Positions 8,128-18,199 are shown, counted from the first letter of the stretch. The stretch is DNA of 64,000 bases from Streptomyces sp. WM6378 (GCF_001279695.1 NZ_LGDD01000328.1:62001-126000), one strand, 5' to 3'. A program made the numbers and translations. The notes: generated by a model not told the origin, from the letters alone.

Positions 8128-8370
8128 ATGCCGGGCACTGTGACGATGTACAGCACCACTTGGTGCGGCTACTGCCAGCGGCTGAAGAAGCAGATGGACC
8201 GCGAGGGCATCGCGTACACCGAGGTCAACATCGAGCACGACCCGGCGTCGGCGGAGTTCGTGGAGAAGGCCAACGGCGGCAACCAGACGGTCCCGACCGT
8301 GCTCTTCGGCGACGGCTCGACGCTGACCAACCCGTCGCTCGCGCAGGTCAAGCAGAAGATCGGCGTCTGA
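8128..8370 (+). CDS. mrx1: Mycoredoxin 1 (glutaredoxin-like)
   Basis: 80 residues with the redox motif CGYC at 13-16, TVPT cis-proline loop and a glutaredoxin-like fold. Mycoredoxin reduces mixed disulfides between proteins and mycothiol, the major actinobacterial low-molecular-weight thiol, in the cytosol. ATG chosen with GAGCGCGAAG upstream. The sigma-R-type promoter at 8034 fits induction by disulfide stress. A strong terminator follows at 8395. Its position between uvrD2 and nudC matches mycobacteria. Confidence 0.95.
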   Translation: MPGTVTMYSTTWCGYCQRLKKQMDREGIAYTEVNIEHDPASAEFVEKANGGNQTVPTVLFGDGSTLTNPSLAQVKQKIGV

Positions 8371-8394
8371 GAGCGCCGTACCCGCAGCTGAACC

Positions 8395-8430
8395 GGAAGG
8401 CCCCCGTCCTGCCTCGGACGGGGGCCTTCC
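8395..8430. terminator. Bidirectional terminator between mrx1 and nudC
   Basis: Perfect 15-base arms (GGAAGGCCCCCGTCC, 8395-8409 and 8416-8430) with a six-base loop, between convergent genes. Confidence 0.85.
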
Positions 8431-8466
8431 GTATATAGACATAGGGATACCGCAGACGGATCCGGG

Positions 8467-9429
8467 TCAGTGCGTCGGCTTCGGCAGGGGCTTGCCGTAC
8501 CAGAGCTCGATCAGGCGGGCCGCGATCGAGATGCCGTACGGGGGCAGGACCTCGCCGGACTCGAAGGCGGCGGCCAGGTCCTCGCGGGAGAACCAGCGGG
8601 CCTCGTGGATCTCCTCGCCGTCCACGTTGATCTCGGACGAGGTGGCCTTCGCCATGAAGCCGAGCATCAGGCTGGACGGGAACGGCCAGGGCTGGCTGGC
8701 GACGTACTCGACCGGGCCGACCGTGACGCCGGCCTCCTCGAAGACCTCGCGGCGCACCGACTGCTCGATGGACTCGCCGGGCTCCACGAAGCCCGCCAGG
8801 GTGGAGAAGCGGCCCTCGGGCCAGTGCACCTGGCGGCCGAGCAGCGCCCGGTCGTGCTCGTCGGTGACCAGCATGATCACGGCCGGGTCGGTGCGCGGGT
8901 AGTGCTCGGCTCCGCACGCGGGGCAGCGGCGGATGTGGCCGGCCGCCGCGATCACGGTGCGCTCGCCGCAGCGGGAGCAGAAGCGGTGCAGGCGCTGCCA
9001 GTTCTCCAGGGCGACGGCGTGCGTCATCAGGCTCGCGTCGCGCGGGGACAGCAGGAGGCCGGCCTCGCGCAGTCCGGCCGGCCGGGCCGACTGGTCCATG
9101 CGGCCGGGCAGGGCGTCCTTCTGGAGCGCGAAGTAGCTGACGCCGTCCTCGTCGGTGCCCAGGAAGTAGCGGTGGGTCTCAGTGACCGGGGCCTCGAAGG
9201 CCGGGGTCATGACGAGCTCCGTACGCCCGTCCGGGGCGTCGTCGATCAGCACTTGGCCGCCGGAGACCACGAAGACCCGGGTCGACGGGTGGCTCCAGGC
9301 GGCCGCCAGCCACGCCTCGTCGAGGCGGTGGTGGGCCGCCCGGTCGATGCCGCTGGGCGCGGTGAGACCGATCGGTGTGGCGAGCCCGATCGGCTGGTCC
9401 GTGATGGCTTCACTGCTGGTGGTGCTCAC
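8467..9429 (-). CDS. nudC: NADH pyrophosphatase / NAD-cap hydrolase NudC
   Basis: 320 residues from a GTG at 9429 with GGAG upstream. A four-cysteine zinc site (C151, C154, C169, C172) precedes a complete Nudix box at about 213-235 (GFVEPGE through REVFEEAG), followed by the NudC specificity motif SQPWPFPSS at 245-253. These together identify the NAD(H) diphosphatase subgroup, which cleaves NADH to NMNH and AMP and can remove NAD caps from RNA. All motif residues appear intact, including the second glutamates of the Nudix box. It lies downstream of the M20 peptidase gene with a gap of 71 bases. Confidence 0.95.
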   Translation of the reverse strand: MSTTSSEAITDQPIGLATPIGLTAPSGIDRAAHHRLDEAWLAAAWSHPSTRVFVVSGGQVLIDDAPDGRTELVMTPAFEAPVTETHRYFLGTDEDGVSYFALQKDALPGRMDQSARPAGLREAGLLLSPRDASLMTHAVALENWQRLHRFCSRCGERTVIAAAGHIRRCPACGAEHYPRTDPAVIMLVTDEHDRALLGRQVHWPEGRFSTLAGFVEPGESIEQSVRREVFEEAGVTVGPVEYVASQPWPFPSSLMLGFMAKATSSEINVDGEEIHEARWFSREDLAAAFESGEVLPPYGISIAARLIELWYGKPLPKPTH

Positions 9430-9500
9430 AGGTGCTTCCAACTCCCCCGGGTGGATGGTGTGTTCAGCGATTTCTGTCAGCCGGTGGTCAGGCTGGCGGA

Positions 9501-10916
9501 TCAGGCTGTCGTGGCGGCGAGGTCGCTCCACAGGTGGGCCGTGGTCTCGACGCCCTTGAACAGCAGATCCAGTTCGACCTTCTCGTTCGGCGCGTGCCAG
9601 CCGTCGGAGGGGACCGAGATGCCCAGGAACAGGACGGGCGCCGCGAGTACGTCCTGGAGGTCGGCGGCGGGTCCCGAGCCGCCCTCGCGGGTGAAGCGGA
9701 CCTTCGTGCCGAACGCCTCGCCCATCGCCCGCACGACGGACTGGAGCGCCGGGTGGCCGAGCGGCGTCAGGCACGGCCGGGTGCCCGCGCTCCAGGTGAT
9801 CTCGTGCCGGATCCCGGCGGGGATCCGCTCGGCGGCCCAGTCGGTGACGAGCTTCTCGATGCGCTGGGGGTCCTGGCCCGCGACCAGGCGGAAGGACAGC
9901 TTCACCATGGCCGACGACGGGATGATCGTCTTGCCGCCGGGGCCCTGGTAGCCGCCGCCGATGCCGTTGACCTCGGCGGTCGGGCGGGCCCAGATCCGCT
10001 CCAGCGTGGAGAACCCGGCCTCGCCCTGGGTCGCCCGCGACTTGGCGGTGCCCAGCCACTCGGCCTCGTCGAAGGGCAGCTCGGCGAAGAGCTCGCGCTC
10101 GGCGTCGGTGAGCTCCGCGATGCCGTCGTAGAAGCCGGGGACCGTGACGTGCTCGTCGGCGTCGTGCAGGGCCGCCACCAGGCGGGCCGCGGCCGTCGCC
10201 GGGTTGGGGACGGCACCGCCGAAGGAGCCGGAGTGGATGTCCTGGCCGGGTCCGTACAGCTGGATCTCGCACTCGGCGAGGCCGCGCATGCCCGTGCACA
10301 CGGTGGGGGTGTCCTCGGACCACATGCCGGTGTCGGAGACGATCACGGCGTCGGCCGCGAGGCGCTCGGCGTGCTGCTCCACGAGGGCCCGGAAGTGCGG
10401 CGAACCCGACTCCTCCTCGCCCTCGATCAGGAGCTTCAGGTTGACGGCGGGGGCGGTGCGGCCGGTGGCCGCGAGGTGCGCGCGGACACCGAGGGTGTGG
10501 AAGAACACCTGGCCCTTGTCGTCGGCGGCGCCGCGCCCGTACATCCGCCCGTCGGTGATCACCGGTTCGAACGGGTCGGTGTCCCAGCCGTCCTCGCGGG
10601 CCGCGGGCTGTACGTCGTGGTGGCCGTAGACCAGCACGGTCGGGGCGGCCGCCTCGCCCGAGGGCCATTCGGCGTAGACGGCCGGGGCGCCCGGGGTGTC
10701 CAGGATCTCGGCGACCGGGAAGCCGGTCTCACGGAGCTTGGCGGCGAGCCAGTCGGCGCTGCGCCGTACGTCGGCGTCGCGGTCGGGCTGGGCCGACACG
10801 GACGGGATGCGCAGCCACTCCGCGAGGTCGTCGAGGAAGGCGGCGCGGTGCTGCTCGATGTACGTGCGCACCGTCTCGGTGGCGGTCTGGACGGCGCTGT
10901 CCGGGGTCTCGCTCAT
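9501..10916 (-). CDS. M20-family dipeptidase/deacylase
   Basis: 471 residues. Metal ligands are recognisable: the YGHHD block (H99/D101), the GRGAADDKG block with the bridging Asp at 132 or 133, EGEEESGS near 165-172, and a C-terminal SDGWHAPNE histidine. This is the M20 dinuclear-zinc hydrolase family, probably a cytosolic dipeptidase or peptidase V-like enzyme; exact substrate is not readable. The start ATG lies 10 bases after the adnB stop, so it is probably the last gene of an adnA-adnB-peptidase transcription unit. No signal sequence. Confidence 0.9.
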   Translation of the reverse strand: MSETPDSAVQTATETVRTYIEQHRAAFLDDLAEWLRIPSVSAQPDRDADVRRSADWLAAKLRETGFPVAEILDTPGAPAVYAEWPSGEAAAPTVLVYGHHDVQPAAREDGWDTDPFEPVITDGRMYGRGAADDKGQVFFHTLGVRAHLAATGRTAPAVNLKLLIEGEEESGSPHFRALVEQHAERLAADAVIVSDTGMWSEDTPTVCTGMRGLAECEIQLYGPGQDIHSGSFGGAVPNPATAAARLVAALHDADEHVTVPGFYDGIAELTDAERELFAELPFDEAEWLGTAKSRATQGEAGFSTLERIWARPTAEVNGIGGGYQGPGGKTIIPSSAMVKLSFRLVAGQDPQRIEKLVTDWAAERIPAGIRHEITWSAGTRPCLTPLGHPALQSVVRAMGEAFGTKVRFTREGGSGPAADLQDVLAAPVLFLGISVPSDGWHAPNEKVELDLLFKGVETTAHLWSDLAATTA

Positions 10917-10926
10917 GTCCTTGAGC

Positions 10927-13900
10927 CTATCCGGCCGGGGGCGGTGGCCGGTCCGCCGGTCCGCCCTGCGGACGCTGCCCGAGCAGGATCGCCTCCAGCT
11001 CGGCGCGGTCCGGCAGCCGGGCCGGGCGGACCGTCTCACCTGTGCGTACGTACACGAACGCGGCCTCGACCGACTTCAGCGGGACGCCGAGCTGCTCGGC
11101 CCAGGCGACCCGGTAGACCGCCAGCTGGAGCGGGTCGGCGGTGGCCTGCCGGCCGGTCTTCCAGTCGACGATCTCGTACGTGGCGAGGGCGCCGTCGCCC
11201 TCCTTGTAGACGGCGTCGATCCGGCCCCGGATCACCCGGCCCGCCAGCGTCAGCTGGATGGGGGCCTCGGTGCGGTACGGCGTGCGGGCCGCGTAGGGGG
11301 TGCGCTCGAAGGCCTCCTTGAGGACGGCCAGATCGCGCTCGTCCGCGATGTCGGCGTCGGTGTCGTCCGCCCCGGGCAGCTCGTCCGGGCCCAGCATGGG
11401 CAGCGGGAGTTCCTCGAAGCGGGACTCCACCCAGGCGTGGAACCGGGTGCCCCGGCGGGCGGCCGGCTGCGGGCGGCGCGGCATGGGGCGGGCCAGGTCC
11501 CGGGCGAAGCCGTCGGGGTCGGCGGCCAGCCTGAGCAGCTCGGACGCGGTGAGCGAGGCCGGCACCTCGACCTCGCGGGTGGTGGCGCGGGCCCGGCGGA
11601 GTTCGGTGGTGAGCGCCTCCAGGTCGCGGTCCCAGGAGTGCAGGGTGCGGCGGTCCTCGGGGGTGAGGCGGGGGGCGGGGATGCCGGCCGGGGTCCGGGC
11701 CAGGGTGTGGTCGCGGGCTCCGGTGTCGGTGCGGGGGGCGCTGCGGGTGTGCTCGGCGTGGTCGACGGGTGCGGGCTCGGCCGGCGCGGGCTGGATCTCG
11801 GTGTCGGCGGACGGCGGGGTGGTGACCGGGCGCTCCGTGGGCAGCAGGTCCCAGTCCTCGGCCAGGTCGAGGGGACCGCCCAACTCCCCTTCTCCGTAAG
11901 GCTCTCCGTAAGGCTCATCGTAAGTTTCTCCGTAAGGAGGGAACGCCTCGTCCGAAGGGAACGGCTCGTCCTCGTACGGCTCGCTCTCGTAAGGCGCGTC
12001 TTCGTAGGGCGCGTCCTCATAAAAGGAGGACGCTTCGTCGTGGGGAGGAGCCTCTGCGACCGGGGTCGCCATGTGGGCCAGGACGCGTTCCGCGGCGGCT
12101 CGGCGGCGGGCCAGGGAGTCCGGGTCCAGCGGGAGCGGCCAGGCGCGGGTGGTGGCGGACTCGTGGAGGGCGGGGTTCTCGGCGTCCTCGTCCGGTTCGT
12201 CCGCCCACGCCTCGATCTCGCCGTGGCCCGCCGCGCAGTGCTCGTACAGCGCGTGCAGGAAGGCGGAGGGGCCCCGGGGCTTCTTCTGGCTCGGGCCCCA
12301 CCAGTGACCGGAGCCGAGCAGCAAGGTGCGGGGGCGGGTGAACGTGACGTACCCCAGGCGCAGTTCCTCGGTGTGCTGGTGGTCCTTCATCGCCTCCTTG
12401 AAGGACTTGAGGCCCTTCGCGTCCCACTCCTCGACGACCGGCAGCGTCGGGGCGTCGCCGCGCAGCGCGTGCGGCAGGACCTTCGCCTGGGACGTCCAGG
12501 ACTCCCTCGACTGGGTGGAGGGGAACGTTCCGGTGACCAGGCCCGGGACGGCGACGACGTCCCACTCCAGGCCCTTGGACTTGTGCGCGGTGAGCACCTT
12601 CACCGTGTTCTCGCCGCCGGGCAGCGCGTTGTCCAGGCCCTTCTCGTACTGGGCGGCGGTGCGCAGGAAGCCGAGGAAGGCGAGGAGCGAGGCCTCGCCG
12701 TCGAGCGCCGCGAAGCTCGCCGCGGTGTCGAGGAAGCCGGAGAGCGTCTCGCGGCGGCGGGCGGCCAGGGCGTGCGGGGAGGCGGAGAGTTCGACTTCGA
12801 GGCCGGTGACGCTCAGGACGCGGTGCAGTACGTCCATGAGCGGATCGGCGAGCGAGCGGCGCAGGTCGCGCAGTTCGGCGGCGAGGCGGGCGAAGCGGAC
12901 GCGGGCCTCGGCGGAGAAGGGCAGCTCGTCGTCCTCGGCGCCTTCGAGGAAGGTGTCCAGGGCGTCGGCGAGCGAGATCACCTCGGCCGGGTCGACCCCT
13001 TCGACGGCGTCGGCGAGGCGCTGGTCGGGGTCGTCGGCTCCGCCGGTGACGCGGCGTACGAGATTGCGGGCGCGGCGGCCCAGCAGCGCCAGGTCCCGGG
13101 GGCCGATGCGCCAGCGCGGGCCGGTCAGGATCCGTACCAGCGAGGCGTTGGCGCCCGGGTCCTGGAGGACTTCGCAGACCGCCACGAGGTCGGCGACCTC
13201 GGGCAGGTGGAGCAGCCCGGAGAGGCCGACGACCTCGACCGGGATGTCGCGGGCCACCAGGGCGCCCTGGATCTGCGGGAAGTCGCCCGCCGTACGGCAC
13301 AGGACGGCGATCTCGCCGGGTGCCTTGCCGGTGCGCACGAGGTGGGCGATCGAGTCGGCGAGCCATTCGATCTCCTCCTGGTGGGTGTCGAGCAGGGCTA
13401 TGCGCACGCTTCCGTCGCGCTCGGCGCCGGGGGCCGGGCGCAGCGCCTCCACCCCTTCGTGCATCGAACGCAGCGGCGCGGCAAGGGAGTTGGCGAGGTC
13501 GAGGAGGCGGCCGCCGCTGCGGCGGTTCTCGGAAAGCGCGTAGCGGGTGGCGGGGCGGCCGTCGGCGTACGGGAAGTGGCGGGGGAAGTCGTCGAGGTTG
13601 GCGACCGAGGCGCCGCGCCAGCCGTAGATGGCCTGGCAGGGGTCGCCGACGGCGGTCACGGCATGGCCGGTGCCGCCGCCGAAGAGCGCGGCGAGGAGGC
13701 GGCGCTGGGCGACGGAGGTGTCCTGGTACTCGTCGAGGAGCACCACCTTGAACTCCTCGCGCAGGATCCGGCCGACCTCGGGGTGGGTGAGGGCGAGCTC
13801 GGCGGACAGCGCGATCTGGTCGCCGAAGTCCAGCAGGTCGCGGCTCTTCTTGGCGGCGCGGTAGCGAGTGGTCAGGTCGAGCAGTTCGAGCCGGGCGGCA

Positions 13901-14538
13901 ACGGCCTCGGGCACCTTGCGCAGCTCGGCGTTGCTGAGCTTGGCGCCCTCCAGGGCCCGCAGCAGGTCCCGGTCGTACGCGGCGAGGCGCTCGGGTCGTA
14001 CGAGGTGTTCCGCGAGCTCGGCGTCGAGCGCGAGCAGGTCGCTGACCAGGGAGGCGAACGACTTGGTGAGCGTCGGGTACGGCCCGGGGGCCTCGCGCAG
14101 CACGCGGGCGGCGAGCTGGAAGCGGGTGGCGTCGGCGAGCAGCCGTGATGTGGGCTCCAGGCCTATGCGCAGGCCGTGGTCGGTGAGCAGCCGCCCCGCG
14201 AAGGCGTGGTACGTGGAGATCCCGGGCTCGCCCTGCTCCGGCTCGGGGGCGTCCGGGTCGGTGATGCCCGCCCTGATCAGCGCGGTGCGCACGCGCTCGG
14301 CGAGCTCGCCGGCCGCCTTGTTGGTGAAGGTCAGGCCCAGGACCTGCTCGGGTGCGACCTGGCCGGTGCCCACCAGCCACACGACCCGGGCGGCCATGAC
14401 GGTCGTCTTCCCGGACCCGGCCCCGGCCACGATGACCTGCGGGGCGGGCGGCGCGGTGATGCAGGCCGTCTGCTCCGGGGTGAACGGGATGCCGAGGAGC
14501 TCTTTGAGCTGCTCGGGGTCGCTGAGGGGGGTGGGCAC
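10927..14538 (-). CDS. adnB: AdnB-like helicase-nuclease subunit
   Basis: 1203 residues from a GTG at 14538 (no good Shine-Dalgarno; TTG or GTG a few codons upstream are alternatives). Walker A GAGSGKT at 39-45, LDEYQDTSVAQRR, GDPCQAIYGWRG, TAHKSKGLEWD and TFTRPR define a UvrD/RecB-like motor; a C-terminal PD-(D/E)xK nuclease is marked by YEIVDWKTGR. In mycobacteria AdnA and AdnB form a heterodimeric motor-nuclease that resects double-strand breaks. The gene directly upstream is the AdnA-like partner. A repetitive acidic/tyrosine linker at about residues 836-886 separates motor from nuclease. Confidence 0.9.
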   Translation of the reverse strand: MPTPLSDPEQLKELLGIPFTPEQTACITAPPAPQVIVAGAGSGKTTVMAARVVWLVGTGQVAPEQVLGLTFTNKAAGELAERVRTALIRAGITDPDAPEPEQGEPGISTYHAFAGRLLTDHGLRIGLEPTSRLLADATRFQLAARVLREAPGPYPTLTKSFASLVSDLLALDAELAEHLVRPERLAAYDRDLLRALEGAKLSNAELRKVPEAVAARLELLDLTTRYRAAKKSRDLLDFGDQIALSAELALTHPEVGRILREEFKVVLLDEYQDTSVAQRRLLAALFGGGTGHAVTAVGDPCQAIYGWRGASVANLDDFPRHFPYADGRPATRYALSENRRSGGRLLDLANSLAAPLRSMHEGVEALRPAPGAERDGSVRIALLDTHQEEIEWLADSIAHLVRTGKAPGEIAVLCRTAGDFPQIQGALVARDIPVEVVGLSGLLHLPEVADLVAVCEVLQDPGANASLVRILTGPRWRIGPRDLALLGRRARNLVRRVTGGADDPDQRLADAVEGVDPAEVISLADALDTFLEGAEDDELPFSAEARVRFARLAAELRDLRRSLADPLMDVLHRVLSVTGLEVELSASPHALAARRRETLSGFLDTAASFAALDGEASLLAFLGFLRTAAQYEKGLDNALPGGENTVKVLTAHKSKGLEWDVVAVPGLVTGTFPSTQSRESWTSQAKVLPHALRGDAPTLPVVEEWDAKGLKSFKEAMKDHQHTEELRLGYVTFTRPRTLLLGSGHWWGPSQKKPRGPSAFLHALYEHCAAGHGEIEAWADEPDEDAENPALHESATTRAWPLPLDPDSLARRRAAAERVLAHMATPVAEAPPHDEASSFYEDAPYEDAPYESEPYEDEPFPSDEAFPPYGETYDEPYGEPYGEGELGGPLDLAEDWDLLPTERPVTTPPSADTEIQPAPAEPAPVDHAEHTRSAPRTDTGARDHTLARTPAGIPAPRLTPEDRRTLHSWDRDLEALTTELRRARATTREVEVPASLTASELLRLAADPDGFARDLARPMPRRPQPAARRGTRFHAWVESRFEELPLPMLGPDELPGADDTDADIADERDLAVLKEAFERTPYAARTPYRTEAPIQLTLAGRVIRGRIDAVYKEGDGALATYEIVDWKTGRQATADPLQLAVYRVAWAEQLGVPLKSVEAAFVYVRTGETVRPARLPDRAELEAILLGQRPQGGPADRPPPPAG
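11880..12030. repeat. Tandem degenerate repeat inside adnB
   Basis: Short units related to TCCGTAAGG recur and encode a run of PYED/PYGE-like tetrapeptides (EDAPYEDAPYE, DEPYGEPYGE). Codons here (CCT, TAC, GGA, GAA) are less GC-rich than in the rest of the gene, so this linker looks like a recent slippage expansion. Confidence 0.75.
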
Positions 14539-14627
14539 GGTTGAAAGGGTAGTGGGGGGTGCTGACAGTGGCGCTGCCGTGCAGGTGGGGGCGGCTGCGG
14601 CGGGCTCTGCCTCTCGTAAACCCGGGG

Positions 14628-17600
14628 TTACTCCACCACCTGCCGACCCTCCGGCTGGGCCGTGCACGACGCCCGGAACGTGCAGTGCGTGCAATGCGTG
14701 CCCGCGGTCGGGGTGAACTGTTCGTCCAGGACTCGGCCTGCCGCCGTGGCCAGTAGGTCGCCGACCCACTCGCCCGTCAAGGGCTGCTGGGACTGGACCT
14801 TCGGGTACGCCTCGCCGCCCTCGCGTTTGGGGGCGGGCTGGCGCAGGTGGACCAGCTCGGCGCCGCCGGGGTCGGGGCGGCGGCCGTCGAAGGCCTCGTC
14901 CAGGGCGCCCTCTCGCACCGCCAGCTGGTAGACGGCCAGCTGCGGGTGGGCGGCCACCTCCGCGGCCGTGGGCGACTGCTTGCCCGTCTTGAAGTCGACC
15001 ACGTACGCGCGGCCTTCGACGTCCTGCTCGACGCGGTCCATGGAGCCCCGGATGCGCACCTCGTACTCCCCGGCCTCCAGGGTCACGTCGAAGCCGTGTT
15101 CCGTGGCGACGGGGGTGCGGCCCGCGCGGTCCAGGGTGTGCCACTGGAGGAAGCGTTCCAGGGCGGCGCGCGCGTTCTGCTTCTCCTGGACCGACTTCCA
15201 GGGTGCGTCGAAGGCGAGCGCGTCCCAGACCGAGTCCAGGCGTTCCATCAGGACGGCCAGGTCGGCCGGGGTGCGGCCGGAGGCGACCTCGTCGGCCAGG
15301 ACGTGGACCACGTTGCCGAACCCCTGGGCGGCCGTCGCGGGCGCGTCCGCCTTGACCTCGCGGCCCAGGAACCATTGCAGGGCGCAGGTGTTGGCCAGCT
15401 GGTCCAGGGCGCTGCCCGACAGCGCGACGGGGACGGCGCGGTCGCGCAGCGGGACCTCCGAGCGGGTCGGCTCGTACAGGCCCCACCAGCGGTGTGGATG
15501 CGCCGCCGGGACCAGCGGCTGGCCCTCGTCGTCGGCCAGCGCGGCCAGTCGGCCCAGGCGTTCGGCGGCGGCCTCGCGCAGCGCGTCGGAGGCCGCCGGG
15601 TCGACGGTCGTGGCGCGCAGCTCGGCGACCAGCGCGGCGACGGCCAGGGGGCGGCGGGGGCGGCCCGTCGTGTCCCGGGGCTCGACGCCCAGCTCGGTGA
15701 GGAAGCGGGACGGCTGGTCGCCGTCGTCGGCCGGGGCCTTGACGGCGGTCACCACGAGGCGGTCTCGGGCTCGGGTCGCCGCGACATAGAAGAGGCGTCG
15801 TTCTTCGGCGAGCAGCGCGCCCGGAGTGAGCGGTTCGGCCAGGCCGTCGCGGCCGATCCGGTCGGCTTCGAGGAGCGAGCCCCGGCGGCGCAGGTCGGGC
15901 CAGAGTCCTTCCTGTACCCCGGCGACCACGACGAGGCTCCACTCCAGGCCCTTGGAGCGGTGGGCGGTCATGACGCGCACCGCGTCGGGGCGGGCGGCCC
16001 GGCGGGTCAGGGTGTCGGCCGCTATGTCCTGCGCGTCGACCTCTTCGAGGAAGTTGAGCGCGCCCCGGCCGCCGGTGCGTTCCTCGGCGCGGGCCGCGGT
16101 GTCGAACAGGGCGCAGACGGCGTCCAGATCGCGGTCGGCGGCCCGCCCGCCGGCCCCGCCGCGCAGCGCCGCGCGTTCCAGGCGCTGCGGCCACGGGGTG
16201 CCGTTCCACAGCTCCCACAGCGCCTCGGCGGCGGTGCCGCCACCGGCCAGGAGCTCGTGGGCCTTGCGCAGCAGCGCGCCGAGCCGCTGGGCGCCGCGGG
16301 CGTACGAGGGGTCGTGCGCGACGAGCCGCTCGGGCTCGGTCAGGGCCCGGGCCAGCAGAACGTCCGAGGGGGCCGGGACGCGGTTGCCCGCGGCCCGCTC
16401 CTCGTCGCGCAGGGCCCGCCCGAGGCGCCGCAGGTCGGCGGTGTCCATGCCGCCCAGCGGCGAGGTGAGCAGGGTGTGCGCGGTCTCGGGGTCGAGCCGG
16501 GCGGGGGATGCGGCGGGGCTGTTCGCCGTGTCCCTGCCAGGGTGGACGAGGCTGACGGGCGCGGAACCCCCGGCACCCGCCCCGTCCTTCTCACCACCCT
16601 CGCCTGCGGCCCCCTTCCCCGCGGGCGCGGGCACCCCGCCCCCCGTAGAGCCCTTCAACGCCGCCTCCGCCACCACCCGCAGCGCCGTCAACAGCGGCGA
16701 CACCGCCGGCTCGTCGCGCAGCGGCGTGTCGGCGCCCGACGTGTCCACGGGGATGCCCGCCGTCGTCAGGGCGCGGCGCAGGGCCGGGATCGTGCGGGTG
16801 CCCGCACGGACCAGGACCGCCATCTCCTGCCAGGGGACGCCCTCTTCGAGGTGGGCGCGGCGCAGCAGGTCCGCGATGTTGTCCAGCTCGGTGGAGGCCG
16901 TGGGGTATGTGTACGTCTCCACGCGGCCGCCGGTACGGGTCGGCGACAGGTCCCGGTGCGCGCGGACCCGCTCGGCGGGCAGCCGCGGCAGCGGCATGCG
17001 GCGGGTCAGCAGCCGGGTGGCGGCCAGCAGGGCCGTGCCCGAGCGGCGGGACGTGGTGAGGACCTCGACCGGCGCCGGGCTGCCGTCCGTACGCGCGAAC
17101 GTGTCGGGGAAGTCGAGGATGCCGTTGATGTCGGCACCCCGGAACGTGTAGATCGACTGGTCCGGGTCGCCGAAGGCGACGAGCGTGCGGCCACCCCCCG
17201 CCAGCGCCTTCAGGAGCCGTACCTGCGCCGGGTCGGTGTCCTGGTACTCGTCGACGAACACCGCCTCATAAGAGGGCAGCTCGATGCGTTCGGCGAGCAG
17301 CACCGCGCGGTGCACGAGTTCGGCGTAGTCCAGGACGCCCTGGAGGTCGAGGACGTCGAGGTACTCGGCGAGGAACGCCGAGGCCGCCTTCCAGTCCGGG
17401 CGGCCGGCGCGCTCGGCGAAGCGGGCCAGGGCGTCGGGGCCGAGGCCCAGTTCCCGGCTGCGGGCGAGCACCGCGCGCACCTCGTCGGCGAAGCCGCGCG
17501 TGGTCAGGCAGGCCCGCAGCTCGTCGGGCCAGCTCACGTGCGCGAGGCCGGTGCGCTGGAGGTCGATCTGCCCGGCAAGCAGGTCGCGTACGGCCACGTC

Positions 17601-18038
17601 CTGTTCGGGGCCGGACAGCAGGCGCAGGGGCTCGCGGAACAGCTCGGCATCCTGGTGCGCGCGGACCAGCGCGTAGCAGTACGAGTGGAACGTGGTGGCC
17701 TGCGGGCTCTTCGCGCCGGCGCCCAGGCGCAGCGCCATCCGGTCGCGGAGCTCGACCGCCGCCTTGCGGCTGAAGGTGAGGACCAGGACGCGTTCGGGGT
17801 CCGTGCCGGCCGCCACCTTGGCCGCGACCGCCTCCACCAGGGTGGTCGTCTTGCCGGTGCCGGGCCCCGCGAGCACGAGAAGCGGACCCGAGCGGTGGTC
17901 AACCACCCTGCGCTGGGGTGCGTCAAGGAGGGGGGGATCCACCGGGTCCGGCGGGGTACGCACCAGTCGGTACGCGCCGGGGGACCGCCGACGTACCTGT
18001 TGGTACGTCTGACGCCCGGTGGAAGAGGAGGAGCTCAC
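14628..18038 (-). CDS. adnA: AdnA-like helicase-nuclease subunit with Fe-S nuclease domain
   Basis: 1136 residues from a GTG at 18038. Walker A GPGTGKT at 58-64, VDEYQDTDPAQ, GDPDQSIYTFRG, TAHRSKGLEWS and VAATRARD mark the UvrD-like motor. The C-terminal nuclease has VDFKTGK, and four cysteines (one in NTCALQWFLG and a final C-x2-C-x5-C) match the iron-sulfur staple of AddB/AdnA-type nucleases. A Gly/Ala/Pro-rich insertion around residues 465-515 is low complexity. It is the first gene of the adnA-adnB pair, 89 bases ahead of adnB. Together they should process broken DNA ends in place of RecBCD. Confidence 0.9.
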   Translation of the reverse strand: MSSSSSTGRQTYQQVRRRSPGAYRLVRTPPDPVDPPLLDAPQRRVVDHRSGPLLVLAGPGTGKTTTLVEAVAAKVAAGTDPERVLVLTFSRKAAVELRDRMALRLGAGAKSPQATTFHSYCYALVRAHQDAELFREPLRLLSGPEQDVAVRDLLAGQIDLQRTGLAHVSWPDELRACLTTRGFADEVRAVLARSRELGLGPDALARFAERAGRPDWKAASAFLAEYLDVLDLQGVLDYAELVHRAVLLAERIELPSYEAVFVDEYQDTDPAQVRLLKALAGGGRTLVAFGDPDQSIYTFRGADINGILDFPDTFARTDGSPAPVEVLTTSRRSGTALLAATRLLTRRMPLPRLPAERVRAHRDLSPTRTGGRVETYTYPTASTELDNIADLLRRAHLEEGVPWQEMAVLVRAGTRTIPALRRALTTAGIPVDTSGADTPLRDEPAVSPLLTALRVVAEAALKGSTGGGVPAPAGKGAAGEGGEKDGAGAGGSAPVSLVHPGRDTANSPAASPARLDPETAHTLLTSPLGGMDTADLRRLGRALRDEERAAGNRVPAPSDVLLARALTEPERLVAHDPSYARGAQRLGALLRKAHELLAGGGTAAEALWELWNGTPWPQRLERAALRGGAGGRAADRDLDAVCALFDTAARAEERTGGRGALNFLEEVDAQDIAADTLTRRAARPDAVRVMTAHRSKGLEWSLVVVAGVQEGLWPDLRRRGSLLEADRIGRDGLAEPLTPGALLAEERRLFYVAATRARDRLVVTAVKAPADDGDQPSRFLTELGVEPRDTTGRPRRPLAVAALVAELRATTVDPAASDALREAAAERLGRLAALADDEGQPLVPAAHPHRWWGLYEPTRSEVPLRDRAVPVALSGSALDQLANTCALQWFLGREVKADAPATAAQGFGNVVHVLADEVASGRTPADLAVLMERLDSVWDALAFDAPWKSVQEKQNARAALERFLQWHTLDRAGRTPVATEHGFDVTLEAGEYEVRIRGSMDRVEQDVEGRAYVVDFKTGKQSPTAAEVAAHPQLAVYQLAVREGALDEAFDGRRPDPGGAELVHLRQPAPKREGGEAYPKVQSQQPLTGEWVGDLLATAAGRVLDEQFTPTAGTHCTHCTFRASCTAQPEGRQVVE

Positions 18039-18199
18039 GTGGATCGCCGGTCCTGGTGGGTGTGCTGGTCGTGATGGTGGTTACGAGGCCTGCGCGGCCG
18101 GCGCAGACCCTCGACGGTACGCCGAACCGCGCCCGGAACGCAGCGAGTCATCCGTACGGTCCTCAGGCCGCCCCCGGCATTGCCGGATGGCGGAAGCTG

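Noticed and set aside
10927..18038. AddAB or RecBCD naming for the helicase pair
   Set aside because: Both subunits have motor and nuclease domains and the order matches the mycobacterial AdnA-AdnB pair, so AdnAB is the better name.
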